In this document: piece after piece, positions 51,595 through 60,122 of the stretch
How the letters are laid out: every line of letters starts with the position of its first letter
How positions within the stretch are numbered: position 1 is the stretch's first letter
NCBI GenBank assembly: GCA_027021335.1
Contig: JALUUO010000005.1
Location: 1-64,000 of the forward strand
Source of the DNA: Nitrospirota bacterium
GTDB lineage: Bacteria; Nitrospirota; Thermodesulfovibrionia; SZUA-242
DNA length: 64,000 nucleotides
Direction of reading: 5' to 3'
The notes under the pieces: model-generated
Database searches by the model: none
The model's input: only the letters and a program-made list of their open reading frames with translations
What the model was told of the DNA's origin: nothing
Made by a program: the position numbers and the translations under genes

Positions 51595-54500
51595 TTAAGG
51601 AGTTACAGGGGGCCAGTATTCAAAGATAAACTTCGGCCCGTCAACAGTTTCGCCTCCGATGATGACTGTGTCTTTGTACTCACACTCACGTGTGCCATCG
51701 GTTGCTGTTGTACAGGTTTCCTGGCCTACACGCAGAGAGCCTCCCCATGTGTCGAACCAGACATTACCTTGTTCCCAATCCGGCCATGCCGTAGGCTCGG
51801 CAAAGTATCCGTTCTCGTCGAGATTGAGATCGTTATCAGCAGGATTTTCGTCCAGGAAGATGACGATATTAAACCAAGTGCCGGCGTTGTCGAGAAAATC
51901 GGCTATCGTCGGGGACAAAGTATAGCTGCCGTCAGTAGCGACGTCTGTAACTTGCAACACCGTGGTCGTTCTTGTGCATGGATTAATAATCAAATCCGGA
52001 TCGCAGCTTTCAAATTCGGAGACAAGCGCTGCTTTAAGATCGAGTGTGGCGCGTACAATGCTATCAACAGGGTCTCCTGTGCTTGCATCCTTTACTACAA
52101 CAGAATCGGTAAGACCGACTATGTCGAATGGTTGCGTAGTATCCAGAGGATCAGACACCATGAATTCGGCATTGGCCCAGCCGCCGCTGCCTAATGTCTC
52201 GCCGGTACTCTTATCTATAAACTCCACACCCACGTTTACAAAATACCTGTATGGGTCTGTGGGATCCTGCTTGGGAATCGGCGTCGGCAGTGTAAACGAA
52301 GTTACATAAAGGCGTTTGTTCCGCTCCCAGGAGTTCCAGATGGGCTCCCAGATACAGCTAGTGGCAGGATCTGTGTTGTTTGGATCGCAGCCGCCTTTGC
52401 CAACATCGAGACTAAAAGCCATCTTTACGCCGTCCGGCAAGGTGACCTCAGGAGCCTTCCACTTTATTGTCACCTTGGCATGCGTAGCGGGTATCGGGTC
52501 TCCATTAGCATCAAGACCAGGCTCGTTCCCATCGGCATCCACGTTAGCGGCATAACGGGTCATGCCCGCATTATTGTATTCAACCCACGCTGCATCAAAA
52601 GCGGCCTGTTCTTCCGGAGACGGGTTTTCGCCAGGCCACTGCGGCATTCCAAGAGGCGAGATTAAGGTCGGATACTTGTCGGTCATTCCGGTGATAACCT
52701 TTTTCTCGAAGTCTTTGGTTACAGTGTTGCCGCCGTAAGTAACCGAGACGGTATAGGTTCCGGAAGTGAAGTCTGAAATAATACGTGCAGGGTTCGGCTC
52801 AACAGGATCAGTAGACGCAGAATCTGCTAATGCATTGGCCTCCATCCATGGATCAAGCACCCAGCAATTGTTCCAGACATCGGCCGGCCCGCCCCATAGC
52901 GATGCCTGGCTGACAAGCTCTATCGTGGTTCTTCCTCCGCTGGTTGTTGGATATGTAAGAGTCACAGTTGCACCGGAGAAATCAACCGCTGTCTCTGAAA
53001 ACATATCCGCAACATTCATCCAGCAGGCGCCTGCATTAAGGGCGTCCGTATCCTGGCCCGTGCTTTCAAGCCAGATTCTTCCCGGATACAACCACAGGTC
53101 AAATATGTCTATACCAGCGTATTTGTCCGGATTTGCCTGAATTATCTCAAAGAAACCAAGCGCATCAAGAAGCGAGCCGGGGCTCATCGGGTCGAAATCA
53201 AAAGGTTCTTCCTTATCGTACTCAACTGACCCATCCGTATTTTCGGTTACAGCATAACTGGCATCTACGTTCAAAGCTTCAAATGCTTCTGAGATGTAGA
53301 CATCAACAAAATAGATGGTAAAAGCTATAGCCTGTGGAACATTCAGTATTGATCCTGTGTTTACAGCAGTCCAGGTGGTTTTTTCAGCTATTGGGAAAAG
53401 TCCGGGCATGACTGGAGGGATCTCGCTCAGGGCACGTTTTTCGACATCGGTAAGATCGTCGCTTGGATCATCCGGAGTAAGTGCGCCGGCATCCTTTTTC
53501 TCCAGCAGAGCATACAGTTCGCTCATGCTGGCATTGAAGGCAGCTATTCCACCGGTTACAGTTATTGTTGGTGTTTCTGTTAGGTCTGGGCGGAAGGAAA
53601 GCCCGGTTGTAATAGCCCCTATCAGTGCATTAACATCAATTGTTTTTCCCTCGATGTAAATATCCTGGAAAAATTGCAGCATGAATCCTGGTATGTCATC
53701 GCCACCCAGCATTTCCTTGAAGACCCTATCTATAAGGGCTGCCTTTGCTGCGTCTGTGCCGGCATCCAGCAGATCGAACTGTGCTGCCTGTGTTTCTGTT
53801 TTGACAACGCTCAGCTCTACGTCTACGGAATCGTCGGCAAGTACTTGCCCGGCTGTATTGGAGACATCTTCATTTACTACATCTTCAGCCAGTACTTCTT
53901 CCACGGTGCTGCCCTGAACATCGACAATCATAGAAGGAATCTGGATTATTCCCGCGTCAACCAGGGTTTCGATTACAACTTTTACCGCGTCGATTATATT
54001 ATTTACAACAGTCTGGTCTATATCGACGCCTTCTGTTGCATCCAAAATGGCGTTTACCAGGGACTCGACAACCACGGATGTCTTTGGTGAAACGTCCTGG
54101 ATAGAGGCTGTCGCACCCTCTTCAACAGTTGCATTGGCCTTAAGTTCAAGCGCCTTGCCGTCAGTTGTCACCTTCAGGTACTTGACAACATAGTTGACAC
54201 CGTCTTTGACTCCATCACACTCGTAGTCAACGTTGCCGTCAGCGTCCTGCGTCAATGTGCATTCAATACCCGTATCTTCCAGTTCTCCATCAGCGCCGAC
54301 AACATAAAGCTTTACAATGGCATTCATAGTAGCGTCTGCTGCAAGTAAAGCCTTGCTAAAGGGAGCTCCCGGTTTTCCGGCGGCAGCTTTACCAAGTGCT
54401 GCTGAATCCTGGCTGCTTAAGCTGTCCAGGTCTATTGACCCTGAAATTTTTGCCGCACCGGAATATACATTGGTGCTGCCTCCACCGGTATCTCCACCGG

Positions 54501-54666
54501 TATCACCGCCTGTGCCACCGCCTGTATCACCGCCTGTGCCGTCTCCACCAGCACTACCGCCGCCGTCGTCAACCACTGCAGGAGTAGAGGTCGAACTTCC
54601 TCCGCATCCTGTTATAAGCAACATAAATGCAAAAATCATCACTAAAGGCCCAAAAAACTTTTTCAT
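51595..54666 (-). CDS. Large lipoprotein of unknown function with Gly-rich linker
   Basis: The 1023-residue protein has a lipobox signal ending LLITGC (Cys21), then a Ser/Gly/Asp-rich linker with GGDTGG repeats (about 35–65), and a large, acidic, mostly beta-predicted body without catalytic motifs I recognise. Mid-protein is helical (SLVNAILDATEGVDIDQTVV). It has several Cys pairs in the C-terminal half. Start ATG has GAGGGGGAT upstream. Possibly a surface-exposed or outer-membrane lipoprotein. It is a single-gene unit between tRNA-Pro and a terminator. Function not assigned. Confidence 0.75.
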   Translation of the reverse strand: MKKFFGPLVMIFAFMLLITGCGGSSTSTPAVVDDGGGSAGGDGTGGDTGGGTGGDTGGDTGGGSTNVYSGAAKISGSIDLDSLSSQDSAALGKAAAGKPGAPFSKALLAADATMNAIVKLYVVGADGELEDTGIECTLTQDADGNVDYECDGVKDGVNYVVKYLKVTTDGKALELKANATVEEGATASIQDVSPKTSVVVESLVNAILDATEGVDIDQTVVNNIIDAVKVVIETLVDAGIIQIPSMIVDVQGSTVEEVLAEDVVNEDVSNTAGQVLADDSVDVELSVVKTETQAAQFDLLDAGTDAAKAALIDRVFKEMLGGDDIPGFMLQFFQDIYIEGKTIDVNALIGAITTGLSFRPDLTETPTITVTGGIAAFNASMSELYALLEKKDAGALTPDDPSDDLTDVEKRALSEIPPVMPGLFPIAEKTTWTAVNTGSILNVPQAIAFTIYFVDVYISEAFEALNVDASYAVTENTDGSVEYDKEEPFDFDPMSPGSLLDALGFFEIIQANPDKYAGIDIFDLWLYPGRIWLESTGQDTDALNAGACWMNVADMFSETAVDFSGATVTLTYPTTSGGRTTIELVSQASLWGGPADVWNNCWVLDPWMEANALADSASTDPVEPNPARIISDFTSGTYTVSVTYGGNTVTKDFEKKVITGMTDKYPTLISPLGMPQWPGENPSPEEQAAFDAAWVEYNNAGMTRYAANVDADGNEPGLDANGDPIPATHAKVTIKWKAPEVTLPDGVKMAFSLDVGKGGCDPNNTDPATSCIWEPIWNSWERNKRLYVTSFTLPTPIPKQDPTDPYRYFVNVGVEFIDKSTGETLGSGGWANAEFMVSDPLDTTQPFDIVGLTDSVVVKDASTGDPVDSIVRATLDLKAALVSEFESCDPDLIINPCTRTTTVLQVTDVATDGSYTLSPTIADFLDNAGTWFNIVIFLDENPADNDLNLDENGYFAEPTAWPDWEQGNVWFDTWGGSLRVGQETCTTATDGTRECEYKDTVIIGGETVDGPKFIFEYWPPVTP

Positions 54667-54792
54667 ACTATCCCCCTCAAAATTAGCTTAAAGTTAAACA
54701 ACCCAGCCCACAAGCAGGTTGTGTGGTACCCACAAACGTGTTTCCATCACCTCCCCTTTTTAAGTCTTTAAATCAAAACTAAAAACAAGTTT

Positions 54793-54825
54793 GTCATATT
54801 TATGACGCATAGTCATTGTTATGGC
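54793..54825. promoter_or_regulatory. Tandem palindromic operator-like site upstream of the large lipoprotein gene
   Basis: GTCATATTTATGAC and GTCATTGTTATGGC are 19 bp apart (start to start), each an inverted repeat with GTCAT arms. They lie about 130–160 bp upstream of the ATG at 54666. Spacing of about two helical turns suggests a dimeric regulator. The regulator is unknown. Confidence 0.4.
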
Positions 54826-54960
54826 GCACAAGTATAGTTTTCGGCTAGAGGAGGAAAAACTTTAGTTTTGGGGGTAAAAATGGGTAATGTAATGGGCGTG
54901 TGGTAAGAGTGGCTTTGATTCAGCCAGGTTGATTAGGTCATGAGAGTAAAGCTAAAAAAA

Positions 54961-55037
54961 TGGTCGGGACGACTGGACTTGAACCAGCGACCTCTCGCTC
55001 CCCAAGCGAGTGCGCTACCAGACTGCGCCACGTCCCG
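54961..55037 (-). tRNA. tRNA-Pro (anticodon GGG)
   Basis: A 77-nt cloverleaf with encoded CCA on the minus strand: CGGGACG/CGTCCCG acceptor, CTCGC-TTGGGGA-GCGAG anticodon arm (GGG), CTGG-TTCAAGT-CCAG T arm. A TTTTTTT run directly after it may terminate transcription. It follows merR, a common order in deltaproteobacteria. Confidence 0.95.
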
Positions 55038-55083
55038 ATTTTGGTCTGTTTTTGGCAGGGTTTTTACAGTTTTGCAGTTTTTT

Positions 55084-55437
55084 TCAGAATTCTTTTTCGA
55101 AACGGCGAAGGATAGAGCGCATCCCTTCTTTTACACGTTCAAGCCGTTCCGCAGGATTGACGGAACCAATTCGCTCTGAGCCGCTGTTCAACCGTCTGCG
55201 GACACCTTCTATGGTGTATTTTTCCTCGTAGAGAAGAGTTCTTACCTGTAGAATCTTATCAACATCTTTACGAAGGTATACCCGTTGACCTGCTCGATTT
55301 TTTCTGGGCTTAAGAAAGGAAAATTCGGTTTCCCAGTAGCGAAGCACATAAGGTTCAACACCTGCCAAACGGCTGACTTCACCTATTTTGAAAAAAAGTT
55401 TGTTTGGAATAGACTGTTTTTCCGCTACAACACTCAA
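55084..55437 (-). CDS. MerR-family regulator downstream of ihfA
   Basis: The 117-residue protein has an N-terminal MerR helix-turn-helix ([24 protein letters not shown]) and [30 protein letters not shown], followed by a short coiled-coil tail. It has no effector-binding domain or metal-binding cysteines. Its start overlaps the ihfA stop by 4 bp. The ihfA–merR pair occurs in many deltaproteobacteria. The inducer and targets are unknown. Confidence 0.9.
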   Translation of the reverse strand: MSVVAEKQSIPNKLFFKIGEVSRLAGVEPYVLRYWETEFSFLKPRKNRAGQRVYLRKDVDKILQVRTLLYEEKYTIEGVRRRLNSGSERIGSVNPAERLERVKEGMRSILRRFEKEF

Positions 55438-55721
55438 GAATCAGATCCTCTCTCCACAAACGCCTTGAATCCGACGCTCGGCTTGAAAGTTACAACTCTT
55501 CTTGGCTCTATTTCTATCTCAACGCCCGTCTTTGGGTTGCGGCCGCGGCGGGACCCCTTTTCCCGTACAGTGAATGTTCCAAAACCCGACAGCTTGATGG
55601 ACTCACCTTCGGAAACTACTTCCTTGATCGTCTCGAAAAGGGTCTCCACCATCTCGGTGGTTTCCTTTTTCGAAAGCCCCACTTTTTCGTATATATGGTC
55701 TACTAAAGTCGCTTTAGTCAT
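55434..55721 (-). CDS. ihfA: Integration host factor alpha subunit
   Basis: The 95-residue HU/IHF family protein has the conserved arm region [23 protein letters not shown] and an N-terminal [26 protein letters not shown] bends DNA and assists sigma-54 promoters, which matters here because an IHF consensus lies at 12064. It is usually encoded after pheT, which is not in the window; the gene upstream here is the AmrS-like radical SAM enzyme, 47 bp away. The start has no special feature beyond a coding match. Confidence 0.92.
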   Translation of the reverse strand: MTKATLVDHIYEKVGLSKKETTEMVETLFETIKEVVSEGESIKLSGFGTFTVREKGSRRGRNPKTGVEIEIEPRRVVTFKPSVGFKAFVERGSDS

Positions 55722-55768
55722 TGTTTTAGCATATATTACAAAGAGATAGAATGTTTGTCAAGACACTA

Positions 55769-56803
55769 CTACGCCCATACCCCGGCAATAGGATTTTTAC
55801 AGTGGCTGCAACAGCCGTCTTTTAGATGATTACACTCGACAGAGTACCCAAAACGCTTGATCAGCACCCGGCCGCATAAGGGACAGTCGGTGTCTTCTCC
55901 GGTACCACCCGGGATATTTCCAACATAGACATAATGCAATCCGGCCTCTTGACCGATACTGCGCGCATTTATCAGGGTTTTAACAGGTGTGGGGCTCAAA
56001 TCCGCCATTTTGTAAGCCGGGTAGAACCTGGATACATGCCAGGGTATGTCAAGACTCACAGATGCAATAAACTCCGCAATGCTTCTCAACTCGTCATCGC
56101 CATCGTTGTACCCGGCAATGACAAGCGTGGTAACTTCCAACCATACGCCCAGAGACCTCATGAGACGGATATTATCAAGCACCGGCTGCAGGCTGGCGCC
56201 GCAGATTTTACGGTAGTGTTCATCCGAAAATGATTTAAGATCAATGTTATTTCCGTCCAGGTACGGAGCTATTGTTCTTACAGCATCTTCTCCTGTATAA
56301 CCGTTGCTTACAAAAATGTTTTTCAGACCTTCTGCTTTTGCAAGCTTAGCTGTCTCTAAAGCAAATTCAAAATAAATCGTGGGTTCCGTATAAGTGTACG
56401 CTATGCTTCTGCAACCGCTCTTAACCGCCGCCTCCACGATCTTTTCAGGGCTGCTTAGTTCTCCTAAGATTTCTCCTTTATGCTCCCTGGGCAACTGGGC
56501 AATATGGTAATTCTGGCAGTGAGCGCACTTGAAATTGCATCCCGCGGAAGCAACCGAAAAAGAATCGGAGCCTGGAAGAAAGTGAAATAGCGGCTTCTTC
56601 TCTATGGGATCGATATTTGCCGCAACCAGCCTGCCGTAGTTCAGACTGAATAACGTACCATTGATATTTTCCCTGACAGCGCATATTCCCCGTTTACCAG
56701 GGAATATAGTGCAATTGTGATTGCAGAGCCTGCACAGAACCTTGCCTGCATCCTTACGTTTGCAGAAAAGAGCTTCCTTTAAAACAGTATTTTTATCAGT
56801 CAT
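55769..56803 (-). CDS. AmrS-like radical SAM enzyme (AmmeMemoRadiSam/PflA-like family)
   Basis: The 344-residue protein has an N-terminal zinc-ribbon-like CRLCNHNC…GICAVREN, the radical SAM motif CNFKCAHCQNYHI (near residue 95), and C-terminal cysteine pairs (CPLCG, CCSHC). The layout matches AmrS, a radical SAM protein often found with AmmeMemo proteins; neither partner is in the window. The reaction of the family is not well settled. It is divergent from mqnE over about 140 bp. Confidence 0.85.
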   Translation of the reverse strand: MTDKNTVLKEALFCKRKDAGKVLCRLCNHNCTIFPGKRGICAVRENINGTLFSLNYGRLVAANIDPIEKKPLFHFLPGSDSFSVASAGCNFKCAHCQNYHIAQLPREHKGEILGELSSPEKIVEAAVKSGCRSIAYTYTEPTIYFEFALETAKLAKAEGLKNIFVSNGYTGEDAVRTIAPYLDGNNIDLKSFSDEHYRKICGASLQPVLDNIRLMRSLGVWLEVTTLVIAGYNDGDDELRSIAEFIASVSLDIPWHVSRFYPAYKMADLSPTPVKTLINARSIGQEAGLHYVYVGNIPGGTGEDTDCPLCGRVLIKRFGYSVECNHLKDGCCSHCKNPIAGVWA

Positions 56804-56945
56804 CAGCGGGTAGCAAATTCAAAAAAATTGTAACAAATCCGGGCCGCCTGTCAAGCTTCTAAATTGCTTCCTAAGCTGTTTCCGGCTTGATTTTCTGAAG
56901 CGCGCCGCTGTGGCACCAGGTCGGTTGCACGTATTATAATCAAAG

Positions 56946-58016
56946 ATGTCGTTAAGAAGTATAGAAAAGAAGATAGAAGATGGAAGACGTTTGAGCCCGG
57001 ATGATGCCGTTCATCTTTTCAAGACCGACGACATATTCACCCTCGGCCGTCTTGCCGACAAAGCGGCGCGCCGGTCTAGCGGTGATCGTGTATTTTTTAT
57101 CCGCAACCGCCATATAAACCCGACCAACATCTGCGTAAACAGGTGCAGGTTCTGCGCCTTCAGCAGGTCGGCAAAAGAAGATGGCGCATACGAGATGAGC
57201 CTTGAGGAGATTACAAAAAAGGCATCCTCCGGATCCGCTGTAGAGGAGTTTCATATCGTCGGCGGCCTTCATCCGGACTGGCCGTTCGAATTCTACATGG
57301 ATATGCTGAACAAACTTCGCAGGCGTTTTCCGGCCGTACATATAAAAGCATTCACTGCTGTTGAGATAGACTACCTTTCAAGTTTATCCGGGCTGGGGCT
57401 TAAGAAAACCATTTCGCTGCTCATGGAGGCTGGTCTTGGTTCCATGCCGGGCGGTGGCGCCGAGATTTTTTCTCCTCGTGTCAGAAAAAAAATATGCCCG
57501 GAAAAGATTCCGGGGCGAAGGTGGCTTACTGTTATGCGCGCCGCCCACAAGGCAGGCCTTAAGACCAATGCAACAATGCTCTACGGCCACGTGGAAACAG
57601 TAGAAGACAGAGTGAACCATCTACTGCGCCTGCGGACCCTTCAGGACGAGACTAAAGGGTTCAATGCTTTTATTCCGCTTGCTTTTCAGCCCAAAAATAC
57701 GGAAATGGGAATCGACTCATTCACATCCGGAATAGACGACCTTAAAACAATCGCTGTCTCAAGGCTCTTTCTGGATAACTTTCCGCATATCAAGGCCTAC
57801 TGGATCATGCTTGGAGAAAAAGTATCCCAAGTGGCCCTCTCCTTTGGCGCCGACGACATCGACGGCACTGTTGTGGAAGAAAAGATAGCACATATGGCAG
57901 GCGGAACCTCCGGTGAGGCACTCGAAAAGGATGCGTTAGTGAACCTTATACGAAAAACAGGTAAAATTCCGGTTGAACGCGATTCCCTTTATAACATAAT
58001 AAAAGAGTATGCATAA
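56946..58016 (+). CDS. mqnE: Aminodeoxyfutalosine synthase
   Basis: This is a radical SAM protein of 356 residues with NRHINPTNICVNRCRFCAF (near residue 56), VEEFHIVGGLHPDWPFEFY, GGGAEIFSPRVRKKICPEK and the C-terminal DGTVVEEKIAHMAGG typical of MqnE. It adds an adenosyl group to 3-enolpyruvyl benzoate in the futalosine pathway to menaquinone. The ATG has no Shine-Dalgarno and a TATAAT lies 6 nt before it, so the mRNA may be nearly leaderless. It overlaps mqnC by 8 bp. Confidence 0.93.
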   Translation: MSLRSIEKKIEDGRRLSPDDAVHLFKTDDIFTLGRLADKAARRSSGDRVFFIRNRHINPTNICVNRCRFCAFSRSAKEDGAYEMSLEEITKKASSGSAVEEFHIVGGLHPDWPFEFYMDMLNKLRRRFPAVHIKAFTAVEIDYLSSLSGLGLKKTISLLMEAGLGSMPGGGAEIFSPRVRKKICPEKIPGRRWLTVMRAAHKAGLKTNATMLYGHVETVEDRVNHLLRLRTLQDETKGFNAFIPLAFQPKNTEMGIDSFTSGIDDLKTIAVSRLFLDNFPHIKAYWIMLGEKVSQVALSFGADDIDGTVVEEKIAHMAGGTSGEALEKDALVNLIRKTGKIPVERDSLYNIIKEYA

Positions 58017-59070
58017 GATGGTTGTTAGTAAATCTGCAAAAACAAAGAGGTTGACCAAAAGTAAAGCGTTTACGCTTCTTAAAAACGCTCCGCTTCTTGA
58101 ACTCGGTCAGATGGCGGATGGCCTCCGGCGCAGATTACATAAAAAAAATACTGTAACTTTTATCGTAGATAGAAACATAAACTACACAAATATCTGTATC
58201 AACCAATGCAAATTCTGCGCTTTTTATCGTACGAAAAATCACTCCGAAGGCTACCTGCTCCGTCAGGATGATATATTCAGGAAAATAGATGAAACCATCA
58301 AGCTGGGAGGCACGCAAATTCTTCTTCAGGGAGGACTTCATCCGGATCTTACCATAGAGTATTTTGAAGACCTTTTCCGTTCCATAAAGGCCAGGTTTAA
58401 TATTAATCTTCACGCAATGTCCGCGCCGGAGATTTTATTTTTAGCCAAGCAGTCAGGACTTTCAACAACAGCCACCCTGGCTCGTTTAAAGGCAGCCGGC
58501 CTCGGCTCCATACCCGGAGCAGGAGCCGAGATACTTTCTGACAGGATACGTGAGGTTATCAGTCCGCGTAAGATCAAGACCCTAGAGTGGCTTGACCTGA
58601 TGGAAGAGGCTCACAGGCAAGGTATCAGATCCACGGCTACAATGATGTTTGGAAGCGGCGAAAAGATGGAAGATATCGTGGAACACCTGGATGCAATACG
58701 CAGGCTTCAGGATAAAACCGGAGGATTCACCGCGTTTATTCCCTGGACGTTTCAGCCTGTTAACACGAAAATTAATGTCAAGCCGGCTACCGGTGTTGAG
58801 TATCTTCGTGTACTGGCTATTTCAAGACTGTACCTGGATAATATTTCTAATGTACAGGCATCCTGGGTTACCCAGGGAATCAAGATGATGGAAGTATCCC
58901 TCAGGTTTGGAGCCAATGATATGGGCTCTACCATGATAGAGGAAAACGTGGTGGCAGCAGCAGGTGTGCATTATCGTGCATCAAAGGAACAGCTGATCAG
59001 GGCCGCACAGAATGCCGGATTTAATGCGGCTCAACGTGATACGTTTTACCGGATTTTAAGGAGGTTTTAA
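58009..59070 (+). CDS. mqnC: Cyclic dehypoxanthinyl futalosine synthase
   Basis: This is a radical SAM protein of 353 residues with NINYTNICINQCKFCAFYR (near residue 62), QILLQGGLHPDL, GAGAEILSDRIREVISPRK, IPWTFQP and NDMGSTMIEENVVAAAG. It is the close paralogue of MqnE that forms the spiro-cyclic intermediate in menaquinone synthesis. The ATG lies inside the 3' end of mqnE (8-bp overlap). Followed with no gap by the surA-like gene. Confidence 0.93.
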   Translation: MHKMVVSKSAKTKRLTKSKAFTLLKNAPLLELGQMADGLRRRLHKKNTVTFIVDRNINYTNICINQCKFCAFYRTKNHSEGYLLRQDDIFRKIDETIKLGGTQILLQGGLHPDLTIEYFEDLFRSIKARFNINLHAMSAPEILFLAKQSGLSTTATLARLKAAGLGSIPGAGAEILSDRIREVISPRKIKTLEWLDLMEEAHRQGIRSTATMMFGSGEKMEDIVEHLDAIRRLQDKTGGFTAFIPWTFQPVNTKINVKPATGVEYLRVLAISRLYLDNISNVQASWVTQGIKMMEVSLRFGANDMGSTMIEENVVAAAGVHYRASKEQLIRAAQNAGFNAAQRDTFYRILRRF

Positions 59071-60045
59071 GTGATAATAAAGCGATTAATAACACTCTTT
59101 CTAGCTTTAGGTTTGGTGATCTCGTTTTGCAAGTCTTCGATAGCATCACGTAGGTTGTTGGACCGCATAGTGGCCGTGGTAAACGGCGAGGTTATAACAT
59201 GGAGCGAGCTTAGAAAGCTTATTCCGGCTCAAATGCTGGATTCCATAGAACAACTCCCAGCAGAAAAAAGGGATAAGGCTATAAACCTGCTTGAATCCGA
59301 GTCTCTTGATAAAATGATCAGGGTCAAACTACAGGTACAAGAGGCTAAACGCTTGAAACTTTCAGTAGGAGATGCCGAGGTGGACGCCGCAATTAATGAC
59401 ATTAAGGCCAAATATGGATTGAACGACGAAGAACTTCTTAAAACCCTGAAGGGACAGAAGCTTACACTTAAGCAATATAGATCCAACCTTAGGGAACAGT
59501 TAACTGTTTCACGTGTGGTAAATGATGTTGTAAAAAGCAAGGTCATAGTGGATGAGGAAGAAGTGAATAAAAAACTGAAAGAACAATATCCTGAGCTTGT
59601 CCCGGGTAAAAGTGAGGCCAGGCTGCGTCTGATCTGTCTGAAACATGGAGAGGAACGAACGAAACAAGAGGCTATGATGTTGGCTGATGAGATTAAGAAA
59701 CGTTGTGAAGCCGGAGAGAATTTCGAGGAACTGGCTAAAATTTACTCTTCAGACCCCTCCGCTGAAAGTGGGGGCGACCTTGGATTCGTCCGCCGCGGAA
59801 CAATTTTACCAGAGATAGAAAACGCCGCTTTTTCTCTTGACGAAGGAGGTATCAGCGAGCCGCTAAGCATCGATGATGCCGTCTGGCTGATAATGGCGGA
59901 ATCTTTTAAGGACCAGACATCAGAGATATACGCAAAAAAAGAAATTATCAGGAATCAACTAAGAGAGTCTGCTTTTAAGAGAAGGTACAGTACCTGGCTC
60001 GCCAGGCTTAAAGGTAAGGCGGATATAGAAATAAAGCTAAACTGA
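59071..60045 (+). CDS. SurA-like periplasmic peptidyl-prolyl isomerase
   Basis: The 324-residue protein has a signal peptide (about 1–26, ASRR), a SurA-type N-terminal region (VNGEVITWSELRKLI), and one parvulin (PPIC) domain (about 168–275; ARLRLICLKHG, FEELAKIYSSDPSAESGGDLGFVRRG). It probably assists folding of outer-membrane proteins. The start is a GTG directly after the mqnC stop, with AAGGAGG 6 nt upstream. One PPIC domain rather than two distinguishes it from E. coli SurA. Confidence 0.87.
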   Translation: MIIKRLITLFLALGLVISFCKSSIASRRLLDRIVAVVNGEVITWSELRKLIPAQMLDSIEQLPAEKRDKAINLLESESLDKMIRVKLQVQEAKRLKLSVGDAEVDAAINDIKAKYGLNDEELLKTLKGQKLTLKQYRSNLREQLTVSRVVNDVVKSKVIVDEEEVNKKLKEQYPELVPGKSEARLRLICLKHGEERTKQEAMMLADEIKKRCEAGENFEELAKIYSSDPSAESGGDLGFVRRGTILPEIENAAFSLDEGGISEPLSIDDAVWLIMAESFKDQTSEIYAKKEIIRNQLRESAFKRRYSTWLARLKGKADIEIKLN

Positions 60046-60122
60046 ATCTGCAGGCACTATCTAAATAATTACTTAATTGTTCACTATTCATGCTCTATCT
60101 TATATAACCTGTCGAGGTGTCA

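Noticed and set aside
56911-56930. TGGCAC…TTGCA upstream of mqnE as a sigma-54 promoter
   Set aside because: The spacing is 8 nt rather than 5, so the two GC elements do not align with -24/-12.
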